From positions 1 to 64,000 of the forward strand of contig CAVUMX010000001.1 in NCBI GenBank assembly GCA_963742725.1: DNA of 64,000 nucleotides, read 5' to 3'. Source of the DNA: CAVVAL01 sp963742725. GTDB taxonomy: Bacteria; Actinomycetota; Actinomycetes; Mycobacteriales; Cryptosporangiaceae. This document shows positions 24,624-34,173 of this stretch, piece by piece. Positions within the stretch are counted from its first letter, which is position 1. Each line of letters opens with the position of its first letter. The notes below the pieces were generated by a model. The model had not been told where the DNA came from, ran no database searches, and saw nothing but the letters and a program-made list of their open reading frames with translations. Made by a program: the position numbers and the translations under genes.

Positions 24624-26393
24624 TTAGCCGCGGCTCACGAGGCCGTAGGTGTTCTGGTCTCCGCCACCGTCGAAGGGGCAGGTGTCAGGGCCGAACGTGC
24701 CATCGGGTTGCTGGGCGCGGCACTGGTGGATGTCGAAGCCGTCGGTGCCGTCGGCCGGGTATCTCGGATCGGTGCCGGGCACGATGTCGCGGTTGTCGGT
24801 CCACGCCATGAGGACCGTTTTCCCGGCGGCGGTGATGAAGGTGTAGTCACCGAAGAAGGCGTTGTCCCGGTTGCCGAGCACCTCGTACTGCACCATGCTC
24901 CGAACCTTGGAGACCTTCGAGATCTTCCACGACCTGCCTCCGCTGGACGAAGTCGCGTAGAAGGTGTCGACGCCTGGACCGGTCGACACAGCACCGGGCG
25001 GGTTGGCGCTCACCCACCGGTTCGCGATCGGGACAGTCCGGAAGTCGCCACCCGACGGCGTCGACGGTGGACCGCTCGCTGTGTCGGAGCGGCTGTCCTG
25101 CCAGATGGCGTGCAGCTTTCCCTGCTCGACGGTGAGGTCGGCGAAGAACTGATGGCCCTTGCGCTGGGGGTCGATCCGCGCAGGCTTAGACCATTTCCGG
25201 CCGCCGTTGCTGGTCTTGATCACGTACACCGCGCCCTGACCGCCGATCCCGGGAGCGACGGTGCCGTACGTGGTGCCGGTCGGGGTCTCGCTGCCGGGCA
25301 CGGTGGCATCGTAGATCAGGTAGACCTCGCCGTCGCGGCCAGACTTGGTCTGGTCGGCGGCGATGCGCATCTGCGAGTTGAAACGCGAGAACACAAAGCC
25401 GGACTGGCACGCGAACGGACCGTCGCCGCACTCCTCCGCCGTGCCGGCGGGACTCACCCGTGCGTCGCGCGGATCCGACCTCGTGAAGGCCGTGGCGATG
25501 CGTGGCTCAGTGAACGAAGCGCCGCCGTCGGTCGATTTCACCCACTGCAGGGCGTCGCCCAACGCGGTGCCGTCCTCAGTGGTGTGGGCGAACCGTCGCC
25601 AGCCCACGTACACGTCGCCGCCGCGGGTCACTGCGATGTCACAGAACTGGTTGTGGCCGGGAGCCCCAGAGAGGTTCTGCGTCGTAAACGTGCGCCCACC
25701 ATCGGTCGAGCGGGCAAGCTGCACCGTGTTCTTGAACTCCTTGAACCTGACCCAGCACACGTACACGTTGCCGGCGTGCCGGCTGCGCGCGCCACGGTCG
25801 ACCTCGAGCATGGTCTTGTCATCGAACTGCTCGGGCGGGGTTCGTCCGGCAGGCAGGGTCGTGAACTCGTAGTCAGGCTGCGGGCCGGACGACCACTTGT
25901 ACCGCGCCACCCAGATCGCGCCAGTCACAGGGCTGCGGTTGAAGCCGATACCGGCGTAGTAGAGGTGCCCGTCGTCGTCCCAGGCCTGCACGACGTTGGC
26001 AGCGTTGTTCACGAAGCCGAACAGCGGAGAGGCCTTGCCCTCGGCCGACGTATCGGACGGATAGCCCGGGAGCAGGCTGTCGGTCCAGGTCCGACCGGTG
26101 TCGGAGGAGTAGTAGAAACCCGCCCAGTTGCCACCGATGACCGAAACGGCGCAGAAGTCGTTCCCACCACTCGTCATGAGCCTGCCCTTGTGCGGCGCGA
26201 TCGCGACCGTCGGCTCGTTCTGCGGCAGGTTACTGCTCGAGCACCGCTCGATCGCGGGATCGGTACCGCCGTCATGCCGGACATACGTTCGATCGCTCAG
26301 CTTGACATCACCTGGGCCAGCGTTCGCAGGAGCCGGCCCGGCCACCGCAAGTACCAGCGCGGCGGAGCACAACGTGGCAGACACCTTGTTCAT
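24624..26393 (-). CDS. Secreted Asp-box (sialidase-fold) protein
   Basis: 589 residues from the ATG at 26393 behind GGGAGGGGACCGAA. The signal peptide (VSATLCSAALVLAVAGPAPANA) cleaves near residue 27. At least five Asp-box motifs are visible (SSDTGRTWT, STDGGRTFT, STDGGASFT, TSNGGRKWS, SSSGGRSWK), giving a beta-propeller of the exo-sialidase/BNR type. The Arg triad and FRIP motif of true sialidases were not seen, so the substrate is unknown. Several Cys suggest disulfides, as expected outside the cell. It is preceded by 366 gene-free bases and followed by the FAAL gene after 192. Confidence 0.8.
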   Translation of the reverse strand: MNKVSATLCSAALVLAVAGPAPANAGPGDVKLSDRTYVRHDGGTDPAIERCSSSNLPQNEPTVAIAPHKGRLMTSGGNDFCAVSVIGGNWAGFYYSSDTGRTWTDSLLPGYPSDTSAEGKASPLFGFVNNAANVVQAWDDDGHLYYAGIGFNRSPVTGAIWVARYKWSSGPQPDYEFTTLPAGRTPPEQFDDKTMLEVDRGARSRHAGNVYVCWVRFKEFKNTVQLARSTDGGRTFTTQNLSGAPGHNQFCDIAVTRGGDVYVGWRRFAHTTEDGTALGDALQWVKSTDGGASFTEPRIATAFTRSDPRDARVSPAGTAEECGDGPFACQSGFVFSRFNSQMRIAADQTKSGRDGEVYLIYDATVPGSETPTGTTYGTVAPGIGGQGAVYVIKTSNGGRKWSKPARIDPQRKGHQFFADLTVEQGKLHAIWQDSRSDTASGPPSTPSGGDFRTVPIANRWVSANPPGAVSTGPGVDTFYATSSSGGRSWKISKVSKVRSMVQYEVLGNRDNAFFGDYTFITAAGKTVLMAWTDNRDIVPGTDPRYPADGTDGFDIHQCRAQQPDGTFGPDTCPFDGGGDQNTYGLVSRG

Positions 26394-26759
26394 TTCGGTC
26401 CCCTCCCTTGGCGACGCGACAGCACCAACCACTGGATCCGCCCCTACCGACCCAAACGCCGCGAACCGTTGCGCGATGCCACACGCCCCCCGGGTGCATC
26501 ACGGCTCAACAGGGAAACCCTCTATCCGCCGCATGCCAGGGGTCAATACTCCGGCAGGACAGAGATTTGGCAGTACGCGATCATCGAATGACTGTGGGTA
26601 GTCGAGCCTCGGGGGCCTCCGATCCGGACAGCTTTGCGTCCACTCAGCGGTGTTGCTGCTCCGGAAAGCCCGCATTGGACCGATCTCCGGGCTCGACAAT
26701 GGACTGTGCAAATGAAACTGCGGGGGACGCCTCGGCGGAGACAGGCTGACTCCAGATCC
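26394..26759. other. Intergenic region, no gene
   Basis: 366 bases downstream of the LAL regulator and upstream of the Asp-box gene. They must contain the latter's promoter. No coding signature or clear hairpin was seen. Confidence 0.4.
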
Positions 26760-29636
26760 TTATGAAGGATCCGCCAGCCGGCGCTGCTCGTTGCCGCCGG
26801 CCGACGTCATGTCCGGACGGTGGTGCGTGGCCTGGTTGGCGATCTCGATGCGAGATCGTGCGCTGAGCTTGGTGAGGATGTGCGAGACGTGAGTTTGGAC
26901 CGTGCGGCGCGAGAGGAACATCGCGGCGGCGATGTCGGGATTCGAGCTGCCCTCTGCCACTTGTTCGGCGACGCGCAGCTCGGTGGGTGTGAGCGCTTCC
27001 CAGCCCTTGGTGGGGCGGCGCCTGGCCCCGCGCTGGCCACGGCGCAGGCCGTAGGGGCGGAGCCGGGCGTTCGCGCGCCGGACATCGAGATCGGCGCCCA
27101 GATCACCGTAGAGCGTGAGCGCTTCATCGATGGTGGTACGCGCGGCTTCGATCTCGTCCGCTTCTGCGAGATGCGCGGCCGCGTCCTCGAGAGCGGCAGC
27201 CAACTCCAAAGGGCGCCCGATTGCGCGGTACCGCTCTGCGGCACTCAGCAGCACGTCTGGGTCACCATCGATCAGTCCTCGGCAACGCTCGACCGCCGCC
27301 ACGCGACTCGACGTAGCGGTGATGGCCGCGTCGGCCTCGGCCGCCGCCAAGGCCGACGCCGCGGCAGCGGAGTCGCCGGTGATCGTCGCGAGGCGCACCA
27401 GGCCGGGAAGCCAGGTCCAGCGCGCGAAGCTGTCCCCGGCCCAGTCGGGCGCGAGCATGGCGGCGAGCATGTCGGTAGCGCGCTGCGGGTTACCGTCCCG
27501 TTCAGCGGCGAGTGCCCGGGCCCGGATGAGTTGCACCGCGTGCATCCGGTCTTCGCCGGGTGCGAAGTCGTCAGGGTAGCCGGCGAGCAACTTGTCCGCG
27601 CCGAGGCGGTCATCGCGGTGCGTAGCGATCAACGCGAGGACCCCATCGGACAGCATGCGGAGATACGGATACGGCGGGTCGCTGTTCTCAAACTCCGCAA
27701 TGGCGTCGTCCCATTGTCCGGCCGAATACAGCATCTCGCCGAGCGTCGAGCGCGTCTGCGCACGCCGCATCCGCGAGCCGAACTTCTCGGCCAGTTGGGC
27801 ACCTTCGCGGATGTCATGCAGGGCTTCGGCGAGCCGGTCGAGATCCTCCAGTGCTGTCGCCCGGTTGAAGGTGAGCAGCAAGCGCAGATCCATCGTGTCG
27901 GGGTTCGCACGGACGATGTCGACCGCACGGTTGAGGTAGTCGAGCGCGCCGGACTTGTTCGGGTTCCGCATCCGCACGTTGGACAGCACGTGCAGCGCAT
28001 AGCCGGTCGCGAGGAGATCACCGGTCTTCTCGGCGGCCTCCAGCGCGGCCTGCCCGATCTCGTCTGCCTCTATGGTGTGACCGCTGGTCATCAGCACCAT
28101 CGCGTGCAGGCAGCGCAGCCGCGCGATCCAGGCGGCGTCAATTCGGCTGTCTGCGAGTGCATCGAGGATCACGCCGGTCGCCTCGTCGGTGCGGCTGTTC
28201 CGGCCGAGCGCATAACCCAACGTCCATGCCAGCTGTGCACGCCGCTCTGGGGCCGGATCACCAGCGAGGATCTGCCGGGCGCGCTGCTCCACTTCGACGT
28301 CCCGGCCGTCGAGCCAGGCCGACGTGATCAGCAAGCAGCCCAGTTCCTCGTGGCGCGGATCGGAAGAAGACAAGCTGTCGATGGTCTGGGCGAGCAGATC
28401 GGAGGCGATAGCGGGCGCACGGTAGACGAGCTGCGGCGCCGCCTCGACCAGCCAGTCAATCGCCCAACCTTCCGTCACCGCCCCAGAATCGCTGACGGAG
28501 AGCAACTGCTCCGCAACCCTCTCGGCGGAAGCGCGCGCACCGATAAGTGCCTGCGCAGCCTGCAGGTGTAGCGCGGTTCGGAGTCCCGCCGGGATCTCTG
28601 CAGCGAGCGCCTCCCGAATCAGACCGTGGCGAAAAGTCAACCTGGTGCCGGACTCGGCGAGGACGCCAGAGGCGATGCCCTCCTCGACGATGGACATCAG
28701 GCTGGCCGCGCTGCGATCAGTGACGACCGCGAGGTCGGTTACGGCGAAGTCGGGACCGAGCAAAGCTGCGATTTGCAGCGCGTCGGCCGTCTCACGGCTG
28801 AGGAACCCCAGCCGGTCGGCGATTGCCGCCGACAGTGAGGCGGAGGCCATGTGCGCAGCCGTATCCACCTCGGCCATCCCAGAACGGACGGTAGCCTTGT
28901 CTTCCCTGATGACGGCATCGACAATCTCGCGTAGGTAGAGTGGATTACCGCCCGCTCGCTGCGCCAACTCCCGAAGTCCTGGGCCTGGAGTTGCGCCCAG
29001 CAGACTCGATAGCACCTGCGCCGTTTCGCTCGATGTCAACGGTTCCAGCCGGAGAATCGTCGCGCCCTGTGACTTCAGCGACCGTCGCAGCCCGTGAAGC
29101 GGATCCTGCCGCCCAACCGGACGGGAAGCCGCGATCAACAGCAACGGCAGCTGGCCCACTGAGCGCGCAAGCCGGTACCACACTGCGGCACTCGCCTCAT
29201 CGGCCCACTGCAGGTCGTCCACCACCAGGACCACCGGAGTTCCCGCGCAAAGGTGGTCAACCAACGCGAGAATCCCCTCCGACGCTGGCACTACCGGATC
29301 GCTTGCACCAATCTCGGGAGCTGGTGCGCTCAATCGCGCTGCGATCTGTGCCCGCAACGGGTCCGGCGAGGTCGTGCTCACCTCCAGACATTCCAACAAC
29401 ACCCGCAGGGGGAAGCGCCTGCTCAGCTCGTGGGCCGCGCCCCGGAACAGCTGACACCCGAGCTCCTCCGCCCCGGCGAGTGCCTTTTCGACCAAGGTGG
29501 ACTTGCCTATCCCGGGCTCGCCTTCGATCCACACCGCCCCGCCACGCCCAGCCGCTACGTCACCGACCAACTCCTCGAGAAGCGCGAGGTGCCGATTCCG
29601 GCCTACAAACGGGGCAGTCACTGATGGCATCGGCAC
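26760..29636 (-). CDS. LAL-family LuxR regulator with AAA+ ATPase (copy 1)
   Basis: 958 residues from GTG 29636 (ATG 29630 also possible). The N-terminal ATPase has Walker A GEPGIGKST and Walker B VVLVVDDLQWADE. Next come a winged-helix stretch (RHGLIREALAAEIP), a long tetratricopeptide-like helical middle, and a C-terminal LuxR helix-turn-helix (LTPTELRVAEQVAEGSSNPD, RRTVQTHVSHILTKL). LAL regulators such as MalT bind ATP and an inducer, oligomerise and activate transcription. It is a close paralogue of the gene at 52078, with long shared segments and nearly equal length. It is transcribed alone, and its targets are unknown. Confidence 0.93.
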   Translation of the reverse strand: MPMPSVTAPFVGRNRHLALLEELVGDVAAGRGGAVWIEGEPGIGKSTLVEKALAGAEELGCQLFRGAAHELSRRFPLRVLLECLEVSTTSPDPLRAQIAARLSAPAPEIGASDPVVPASEGILALVDHLCAGTPVVLVVDDLQWADEASAAVWYRLARSVGQLPLLLIAASRPVGRQDPLHGLRRSLKSQGATILRLEPLTSSETAQVLSSLLGATPGPGLRELAQRAGGNPLYLREIVDAVIREDKATVRSGMAEVDTAAHMASASLSAAIADRLGFLSRETADALQIAALLGPDFAVTDLAVVTDRSAASLMSIVEEGIASGVLAESGTRLTFRHGLIREALAAEIPAGLRTALHLQAAQALIGARASAERVAEQLLSVSDSGAVTEGWAIDWLVEAAPQLVYRAPAIASDLLAQTIDSLSSSDPRHEELGCLLITSAWLDGRDVEVEQRARQILAGDPAPERRAQLAWTLGYALGRNSRTDEATGVILDALADSRIDAAWIARLRCLHAMVLMTSGHTIEADEIGQAALEAAEKTGDLLATGYALHVLSNVRMRNPNKSGALDYLNRAVDIVRANPDTMDLRLLLTFNRATALEDLDRLAEALHDIREGAQLAEKFGSRMRRAQTRSTLGEMLYSAGQWDDAIAEFENSDPPYPYLRMLSDGVLALIATHRDDRLGADKLLAGYPDDFAPGEDRMHAVQLIRARALAAERDGNPQRATDMLAAMLAPDWAGDSFARWTWLPGLVRLATITGDSAAAASALAAAEADAAITATSSRVAAVERCRGLIDGDPDVLLSAAERYRAIGRPLELAAALEDAAAHLAEADEIEAARTTIDEALTLYGDLGADLDVRRANARLRPYGLRRGQRGARRRPTKGWEALTPTELRVAEQVAEGSSNPDIAAAMFLSRRTVQTHVSHILTKLSARSRIEIANQATHHRPDMTSAGGNEQRRLADPS

Positions 29637-29998
29637 GGCTCTAGCCTAGGACGCAGGCCCCGTTTTGTGGTGCTGAAGTGCCATGCAGCTACCTGCAAAA
29701 GTCGGCAACCTCCAGATATAAGACGGAAAGCCTACTAAATCGGCAGCTGCAGCGCCGCCTCAACTATCAGCCGCCACCCACATCCTCGATACCGGTTTCA
29801 CGAGCTGGCGAAATGCAATCGCGCACCACTCATGCCAACCGGTGGCCGCGTCGGGGCGGCAGCGTGAGACTGGGCAGTGGGCGCGCCCGGGGCTAGCCAC
29901 ACTCGCCCCGTCGAGCGACAGTCAACATCGCGCCGGCTATTGGCGCCAGCTCCCGCGGTCAGTCACTGCTTTCCGTAATCGGGACGAATGTTCGCGGA
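29637..29998. other. Intergenic region, no gene
   Basis: 362 bases between two minus-strand regulator genes. AT-richer patches near 29680-29760 may hold the promoter of the LAL gene. Nothing else was recognised. Confidence 0.4.
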
Positions 29999-30979
29999 CT
30001 ACGAAGCCAGCAGAGTGGTATCACCGTGCCGATCGAGCCAGGCTGCATAGACCGGGCTGGCCTCCGCAAAACGCCGGTAGCCCGCGATCGCACCGTCGCG
30101 CACGTCGGCCACCCGATCCGCGATCGGGGACGCGGATGGCCACGCGAGCGCTATCCGGCGATGGATCGGGTTGTCAGCGAGAGGCACGGCGACGACGCCT
30201 GGCGCGACACTCGCGGTCGGGTACAGCAGACACGTGGCCTGGCTGGTGCGGACCAACTCCCCCACCGTGTCGTACTCGTCGCTCACGTGCCGCACGTGCG
30301 GCGTGAAGCCGACCGCCTCGCAGGCGAGGCGGAAACTCGCCCGCAGCCCCGTGTCGTCCTCTCGCGGGAGTACCCACTCCTCGGACGCGAGGTCCGCGAG
30401 CTGCACGTCTGGCCAGCTCGCGAGCGGATGACCGGCGGGGAGCCCGACGAACACTGGCTCCGTCAGCAGGGTCCGCTGCTCCACACCGGACGGCACCTTC
30501 ACAGGGAAGCGCGCCGGGAACGAGGGAAACTCGTGCAGCAAGGCGAGGTCCAATTCACCGACGCGCAGCGATTCAAGCAGAGTCGCGGTCATCAGTTCGC
30601 TACGGCCCGCGACCGTCCGGTTCGGGAACGCTCTCTTTACCACGGTCAGCAGCAGCGGGAGCAACTGGCCGGGCACGCCGCCGATGTGCATAGGCACCAC
30701 CGGCGACGCCGACCGACCGAGAATCCGCGATGTGGCGACCAGTTCGTCGAAGCCGTCGAGCAGCCATCGTGTCTGCAGCACTACGTACTGGCCGAGCTCA
30801 GTGGGAACTACTCCGTCCCGAGCCCGCAGAAACAGTGCACCGCCGAACTCCTTCTCGATGCGTCTGAGCTGCGATGTGACACCGGGTTGGGTCAGCTGGA
30901 CAGCGGCGGCCGCCCGGCTGATGCTGCCTGCTTGGGCAACGGCCAGGACGATGCGGAGGTGTCTCAGTTCGAGCTGCAT
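29999..30979 (-). CDS. LysR-family transcriptional regulator
   Basis: 326 residues from the ATG at 30979, where the LysR fold begins (MQLELRHLRIVLAVAQAGSI). A longer in-frame start 315 bases upstream would add an unrelated Arg-rich tail and was rejected. The N-terminal HTH is AAAAVQLTQPGVTSQLRRIE, followed by the GALFLRARDGVVPTELGQ wing. The C-terminal periplasmic-binding-like effector domain contains LDLALLHEFP, VFVGLPAGHPLA and SEEWVLPREDDTG. LysR proteins usually control a divergent gene; here the divergent neighbour is the small acidic protein at 31327. Confidence 0.9.
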   Translation of the reverse strand: MQLELRHLRIVLAVAQAGSISRAAAAVQLTQPGVTSQLRRIEKEFGGALFLRARDGVVPTELGQYVVLQTRWLLDGFDELVATSRILGRSASPVVPMHIGGVPGQLLPLLLTVVKRAFPNRTVAGRSELMTATLLESLRVGELDLALLHEFPSFPARFPVKVPSGVEQRTLLTEPVFVGLPAGHPLASWPDVQLADLASEEWVLPREDDTGLRASFRLACEAVGFTPHVRHVSDEYDTVGELVRTSQATCLLYPTASVAPGVVAVPLADNPIHRRIALAWPSASPIADRVADVRDGAIAGYRRFAEASPVYAAWLDRHGDTTLLAS

Positions 30980-31326
30980 GACGGCACGATAAGGCGCGTC
31001 CGTCCAGCATGCGGCCTGTGCGTACCGCCCGGCGGCACGGCGGCGGAATGCGCGTGCCCGCCGTGTTCCACGTTGGCGCTGCTGAGGAAGGAAGGCCTCC
31101 TGGCGCGCACCACCAATTGGCGCGCTCGGGTTTGGCCGCGGCGCCGGCCCCGAACACCGCGTCGTCCCAGCGGACCTCCGGATACCTCGATGGACGGAGT
31201 TCAGACCCGACCCCAACGTTCCGCTGATCCGTAGTGACAGCGGAAGAACATGACGTGGATCTGTTGCGGTCAGCCGCTGTGGCAGCCATGCCATGACAAT
31301 GACGACCGCAATTTCAGGAGGTAGTC
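30980..31326. other. Divergent intergenic region
   Basis: 347 bases between the LysR gene and the acidic protein gene. They should contain both promoters and any LysR operator, but no T-N11-A box was confirmed. Confidence 0.4.
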
Positions 31327-31590
31327 ATGTTTGACCACAAGACGAGCGGTTTGTACCAGGCGGAGGAGGCCGGCATGCTGTACGCGGCCGATACCGACGC
31401 TGACTACGTACACACGCAGCACGACCAAGACGTAACAGACGACGAGGCAGCCGACGAAGGTTGGACCGGCGACTTGCGCGACGTGGCCGTTCAGTATGGC
31501 CCGAGTGACGGACGCCATCCGGGCGAATCGGTGACGATTTTCACGCAAGACGCCCACGAAATCGACTTTGGAGACTCGGACGAGTGGTAG
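31327..31590 (+). CDS. Small, very acidic protein, unknown function
   Basis: 87 residues starting at an ATG behind AGGAGGTAGTC, an excellent ribosome site. Asp and Glu dominate (TDADYVHTQHDQDVTDDEAA and GDSDEW at the end), giving a very low predicted pI. There is no signal peptide or membrane segment. It lies divergent to the LysR gene, so it could be its target. No family is recognised; DNA mimicry or ion binding are only possibilities. Confidence 0.7.
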   Translation: MFDHKTSGLYQAEEAGMLYAADTDADYVHTQHDQDVTDDEAADEGWTGDLRDVAVQYGPSDGRHPGESVTIFTQDAHEIDFGDSDEW

Positions 31591-31811
31591 TGAGGTTCCA
31601 CCCAATCCGGACACAGGGTTGATGCGGGCGGGCGGTTTGGTAGCAGTCGTGGACTTCGCGCGGAGTTCGGTGATTGATTCAGCGGAACGACGCAGTAGCT
31701 GGTCCGCGTCGGCACCAACCGGCACCGCGATCGATCACCGCCCGCTACCCCGGATCCCCGGCAGCGGCTGGCGCGTTGAAGGCGCTGGAACGGAGCCGGC
31801 GGAGGCAGCGG

Positions 31812-32111
31812 CTAGGCCGCGCCCACACCGATAACGACGGCGAGTACGGAGACGTTGAAGACAGACGCGGCCGCGCGGCGCGCGAGGAGGTGATCAACGT
31901 CGTCGAACATCTGCCGAACGTGGTGGTTCAGGCTCTCGCGGAGGATCGGTCTTAGTTCACGCCAGATCCGGAGCGCTTTCGCGAATCGCGTCACGGACCA
32001 CACGGTGAGTACGCCGAGGACCAGTAGCGCTGTTGACCACCATGCGCCCCCCATTGCAGCGCTGGCGATGGCTGCTGTTGAAACGGTAAGCGCGATGGCG
32101 ATTCTGTACAT
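31812..32111 (-). CDS. Small membrane protein, unknown function
   Basis: 99 residues from the ATG at 32111 (AGGAG about nine bases upstream). Hydrophobic segments at ~3-20 and ~22-40 and a third near the C-terminus (VFNVSVLAVVIGVG) surround a soluble helix with IWRELRPILRESLNHHVRQM. The central amphipathic helix and two-plus-one membrane topology are all that can be said. It follows the 47-residue gene on the same strand after 135 bases. Confidence 0.6.
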   Translation of the reverse strand: MYRIAIALTVSTAAIASAAMGGAWWSTALLVLGVLTVWSVTRFAKALRIWRELRPILRESLNHHVRQMFDDVDHLLARRAAASVFNVSVLAVVIGVGAA

Positions 32112-32246
32112 GACTGACAACTCCTGCATTGTTGTTGGAACGTGGATGAGTGCTGCCGTCCGGGACAGCGGTGACACCGCTCGCGGTCTGTCGCCGGCGC
32201 TGGGCGATCTGTTCACGGTTAGACCGGCGACGGGTGCTGCAAGCAG

Positions 32247-32390
32247 TCAGCGGGTGAGTTCCGTGATGATGTGGGTGCTCTCGGCCCAGTCCTGGATGTC
32301 GCGCAGCTCTGCGGCCAGGTCTACTGCGCCCTCGAGGTCGAACAGGTGCTGACAATCCGGGCTCTCGACGAGCTTGTAACGTTCAGACAC
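32247..32390 (-). CDS. 47-residue protein under an ECF-type promoter
   Basis: Starts at GTG 32390 behind GGGAGAG with five bases spacing. The sequence begins VSERYKLVESPDCQHLFDLE and ends in an acidic helix with AAELRDIQDWAES. There is no signal peptide. A promoter-like element shared with the secreted repeat protein gene (36574) lies 53 bases upstream, which supports real expression. The function is unknown. Confidence 0.6.
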   Translation of the reverse strand: MSERYKLVESPDCQHLFDLEGAVDLAAELRDIQDWAESTHIITELTR

Positions 32391-32442
32391 TGGTTCTCTC
32401 CCATCATGTCGGCGCTTACGCGCTCTGCTGTGTAGTGCGACA

Positions 32443-32471
32443 AGAACCAGGTTGCCAGTTGGGCCGTTTCC
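32443..32471 (-). promoter_or_regulatory. ECF-type promoter, copy 1
   Basis: On the minus strand a GGAAAC (-35) and a GGTTCT (-10) are separated by 17 bases. The core GGCAACCTGGTTCTTGTC is nearly identical to the second copy at 36622-36650. It sits the same distance from the start codon in both places (about 50 bases). Confidence 0.65.
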
Positions 32472-33044
32472 AAGATGTTTCTGCCTGGACCAGCTACGAG
32501 ATCGACGCTGAGACGCTTCCACCAGCGGCGATTGAGCCCGGACTGAGCGTCGACATCGAACCGGGTCCGGGGTGACGCCGCGATGCCGACCGTGAGTCGG
32601 GCTATCGTCGGCGTGGCGTGTGGCTGGACGCACGGGATAGCTGGGCACAGTGCGGACCCTGCCCGGGCGTTGGTCAGGCAGCATTTCGTCCGCGCCCACA
32701 GCACAGAGACCCGCCGCACGGTGCTGCGGCGGCATTCGCGCTGGGTTACCTCGGCCCGAGGTCGCGAACCGTAGTGGATCTGACTCCCGCCACATGCGGC
32801 CCAAGCATGGTCGAAACACGTAAATATCGACACAACGGGCTTGGTTTGTAGCGGGGACCTGAGTTCGCTCTGTCCGTCCCGGCGACGGACGTACGCGACC
32901 GCGCCGCGTTCAATGCGGACCAGCATCTGCGCATGGTCGGCGTCGGGAGCCGCGGTGGTGTTTCTCTTGACCCGGCTCGCTGCTCACGAGCGCCGGACAG
33001 GCGCTCGTTCGCCGCAGGGCCGCGGCGTGACCACGCCGCCGCGT
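32472..33044. other. Gene-poor stretch
   Basis: 573 bases beyond the promoter at 32443. Several frames are open only because of base composition. No ribosome site, domain or hairpin stands out. Confidence 0.4.
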
Positions 33045-33842
33045 TCACTCCTTCCAGAGTGCGATGTGGATCGGCGGCATGCTGACCCAGTCCCGCCAGC
33101 CGACATAGCCGCGGTCGTGCATCAGGCGCGCATATCGGTCTGGATCGCGCTCGTACTCGACCCACTCCGCACTGGACTCCACCGCCTGCCGCAGCAGTGC
33201 CGTGCGCCTCAGCGGCGCGCCGGCTGGGCCGACTCGACGCAGCCGCGGGCGGTTCCAACCCAGATCCGGCGGCAATGGAGGCTGCGACGCGCAGGTCGCG
33301 TCGCACGGCGCGACGAGCGTGACGATCGTGCTGCCGGCCGGATTGCTGACGAGCTCTGTGTGGAATCCGTCGATTCCGGCGACGAAGTGCTCGCCGCCCT
33401 GCGGGTCGAGGCCGAGGCCGTCGCGGCAGAAAGCCAGCAGCGGCTCCAGGCGGCCGGCGGCCACCTCCACGGCCACATGCTGCCAGGTCGAAGCTGGCTG
33501 CGCAGACGTACCAGGCTCCTCCTCTACGAAGGCGAACCGCAACTCCCCCGGCGCCTCCACGGCGACCGCATGGCCGTCGGTGGCTGCAGCGGCCGCGGCT
33601 GCTCCCGCGGCGATTGCGCGGCTCACGGCAGCGGCGGCATCATGCGTACTCAGCGCGATCGTCGCCGGGGTGCCGTACGGTGCCCTACGGATGCGCACAC
33701 GGTCACGTCGCAGCTCGGCAACGCTCGACCGCTGGAAACCGTGCTCCTTGGTCAGGCGCGCTTCCTTCTCGCTGCTGAACGGAAGCTCCACGTAGCAAAG
33801 ATCGAGCGGCGGCCTGCCCTGCACTTCTCGCATTCCTGACAT
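33045..33842 (-). CDS. VOC-fold (glyoxalase-like) protein
   Basis: About 265 residues. The start is uncertain: ATG 33842 is used; 33833 and 33881 are possible. An N-terminal betaalphabeta module begins at LDLCYVELPF and carries RRAPYGTPATIALSTHDAAA. A second half contains WQHVAVEVAAGRLEPLLAF and GIDGFHTELVSNPAGSTIVT, like a paired VOC domain with the His and Glu ligand positions (H...; GFHTEL). The C-terminus is Trp-rich (GYVGWRDWVSMPPIHIALW). The substrate is unknown; VOC folds include epimerases, dioxygenases and drug-binding proteins. The assignment is by general pattern only. Confidence 0.5.
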   Translation of the reverse strand: MSGMREVQGRPPLDLCYVELPFSSEKEARLTKEHGFQRSSVAELRRDRVRIRRAPYGTPATIALSTHDAAAAVSRAIAAGAAAAAAATDGHAVAVEAPGELRFAFVEEEPGTSAQPASTWQHVAVEVAAGRLEPLLAFCRDGLGLDPQGGEHFVAGIDGFHTELVSNPAGSTIVTLVAPCDATCASQPPLPPDLGWNRPRLRRVGPAGAPLRRTALLRQAVESSAEWVEYERDPDRYARLMHDRGYVGWRDWVSMPPIHIALWKE

Positions 33843-34173
33843 GCCGCTACTACGCGCCGCGTCGGGTGATCGGGTCACCATGCCCGACGCTTGAACGTAA
33901 CCGGGTGCGCGAGGTACGCCAGCGGCGGAGACCTGCCGCGCGAAGGGGTGTGTGCCGGTTCAGGTCAGCTGACCCCATTGATTGCATCCCGGGGTGTCCA
34001 GCCACGACGCGTGGTGCAGTCCAGATTGGACGACCGGACCGAGCTAATAGCTCCAGGATCTGCTCGCCGAGCTGGTCAAGATCGAGCCGAAGTCGATCGG
34101 CGTTGGCCAGCACCGGCCGCGGTCGGCAACGCGGCAGGCGTGGTCAAGGCGCGCCTGGGGCCGGGCTGACCCG
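33843..34173. other. Intergenic region downstream of the histidine kinase
   Basis: 331 bases. They hold the end of the two-component operon and the leader of the VOC-like gene. No hairpin was confirmed. Confidence 0.35.

Noticed and set aside
24624..26393. Calling the Asp-box protein an active sialidase
   Set aside because: Asp-boxes are present, but the Arg triad and FRIP motif were not found, so only the fold is claimed.
24708..26591. A 627-codon plus-strand frame
   Set aside because: Antisense to the Asp-box gene, whose five Asp-box motifs and signal peptide settle the coding strand.
26820..28571. A 583-codon plus-strand frame
   Set aside because: Antisense shadow of the LAL gene, created by high G/C at third positions.
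32841..33839. A 332-codon plus-strand frame
   Set aside because: Mostly antisense to the VOC-like gene and without motifs.
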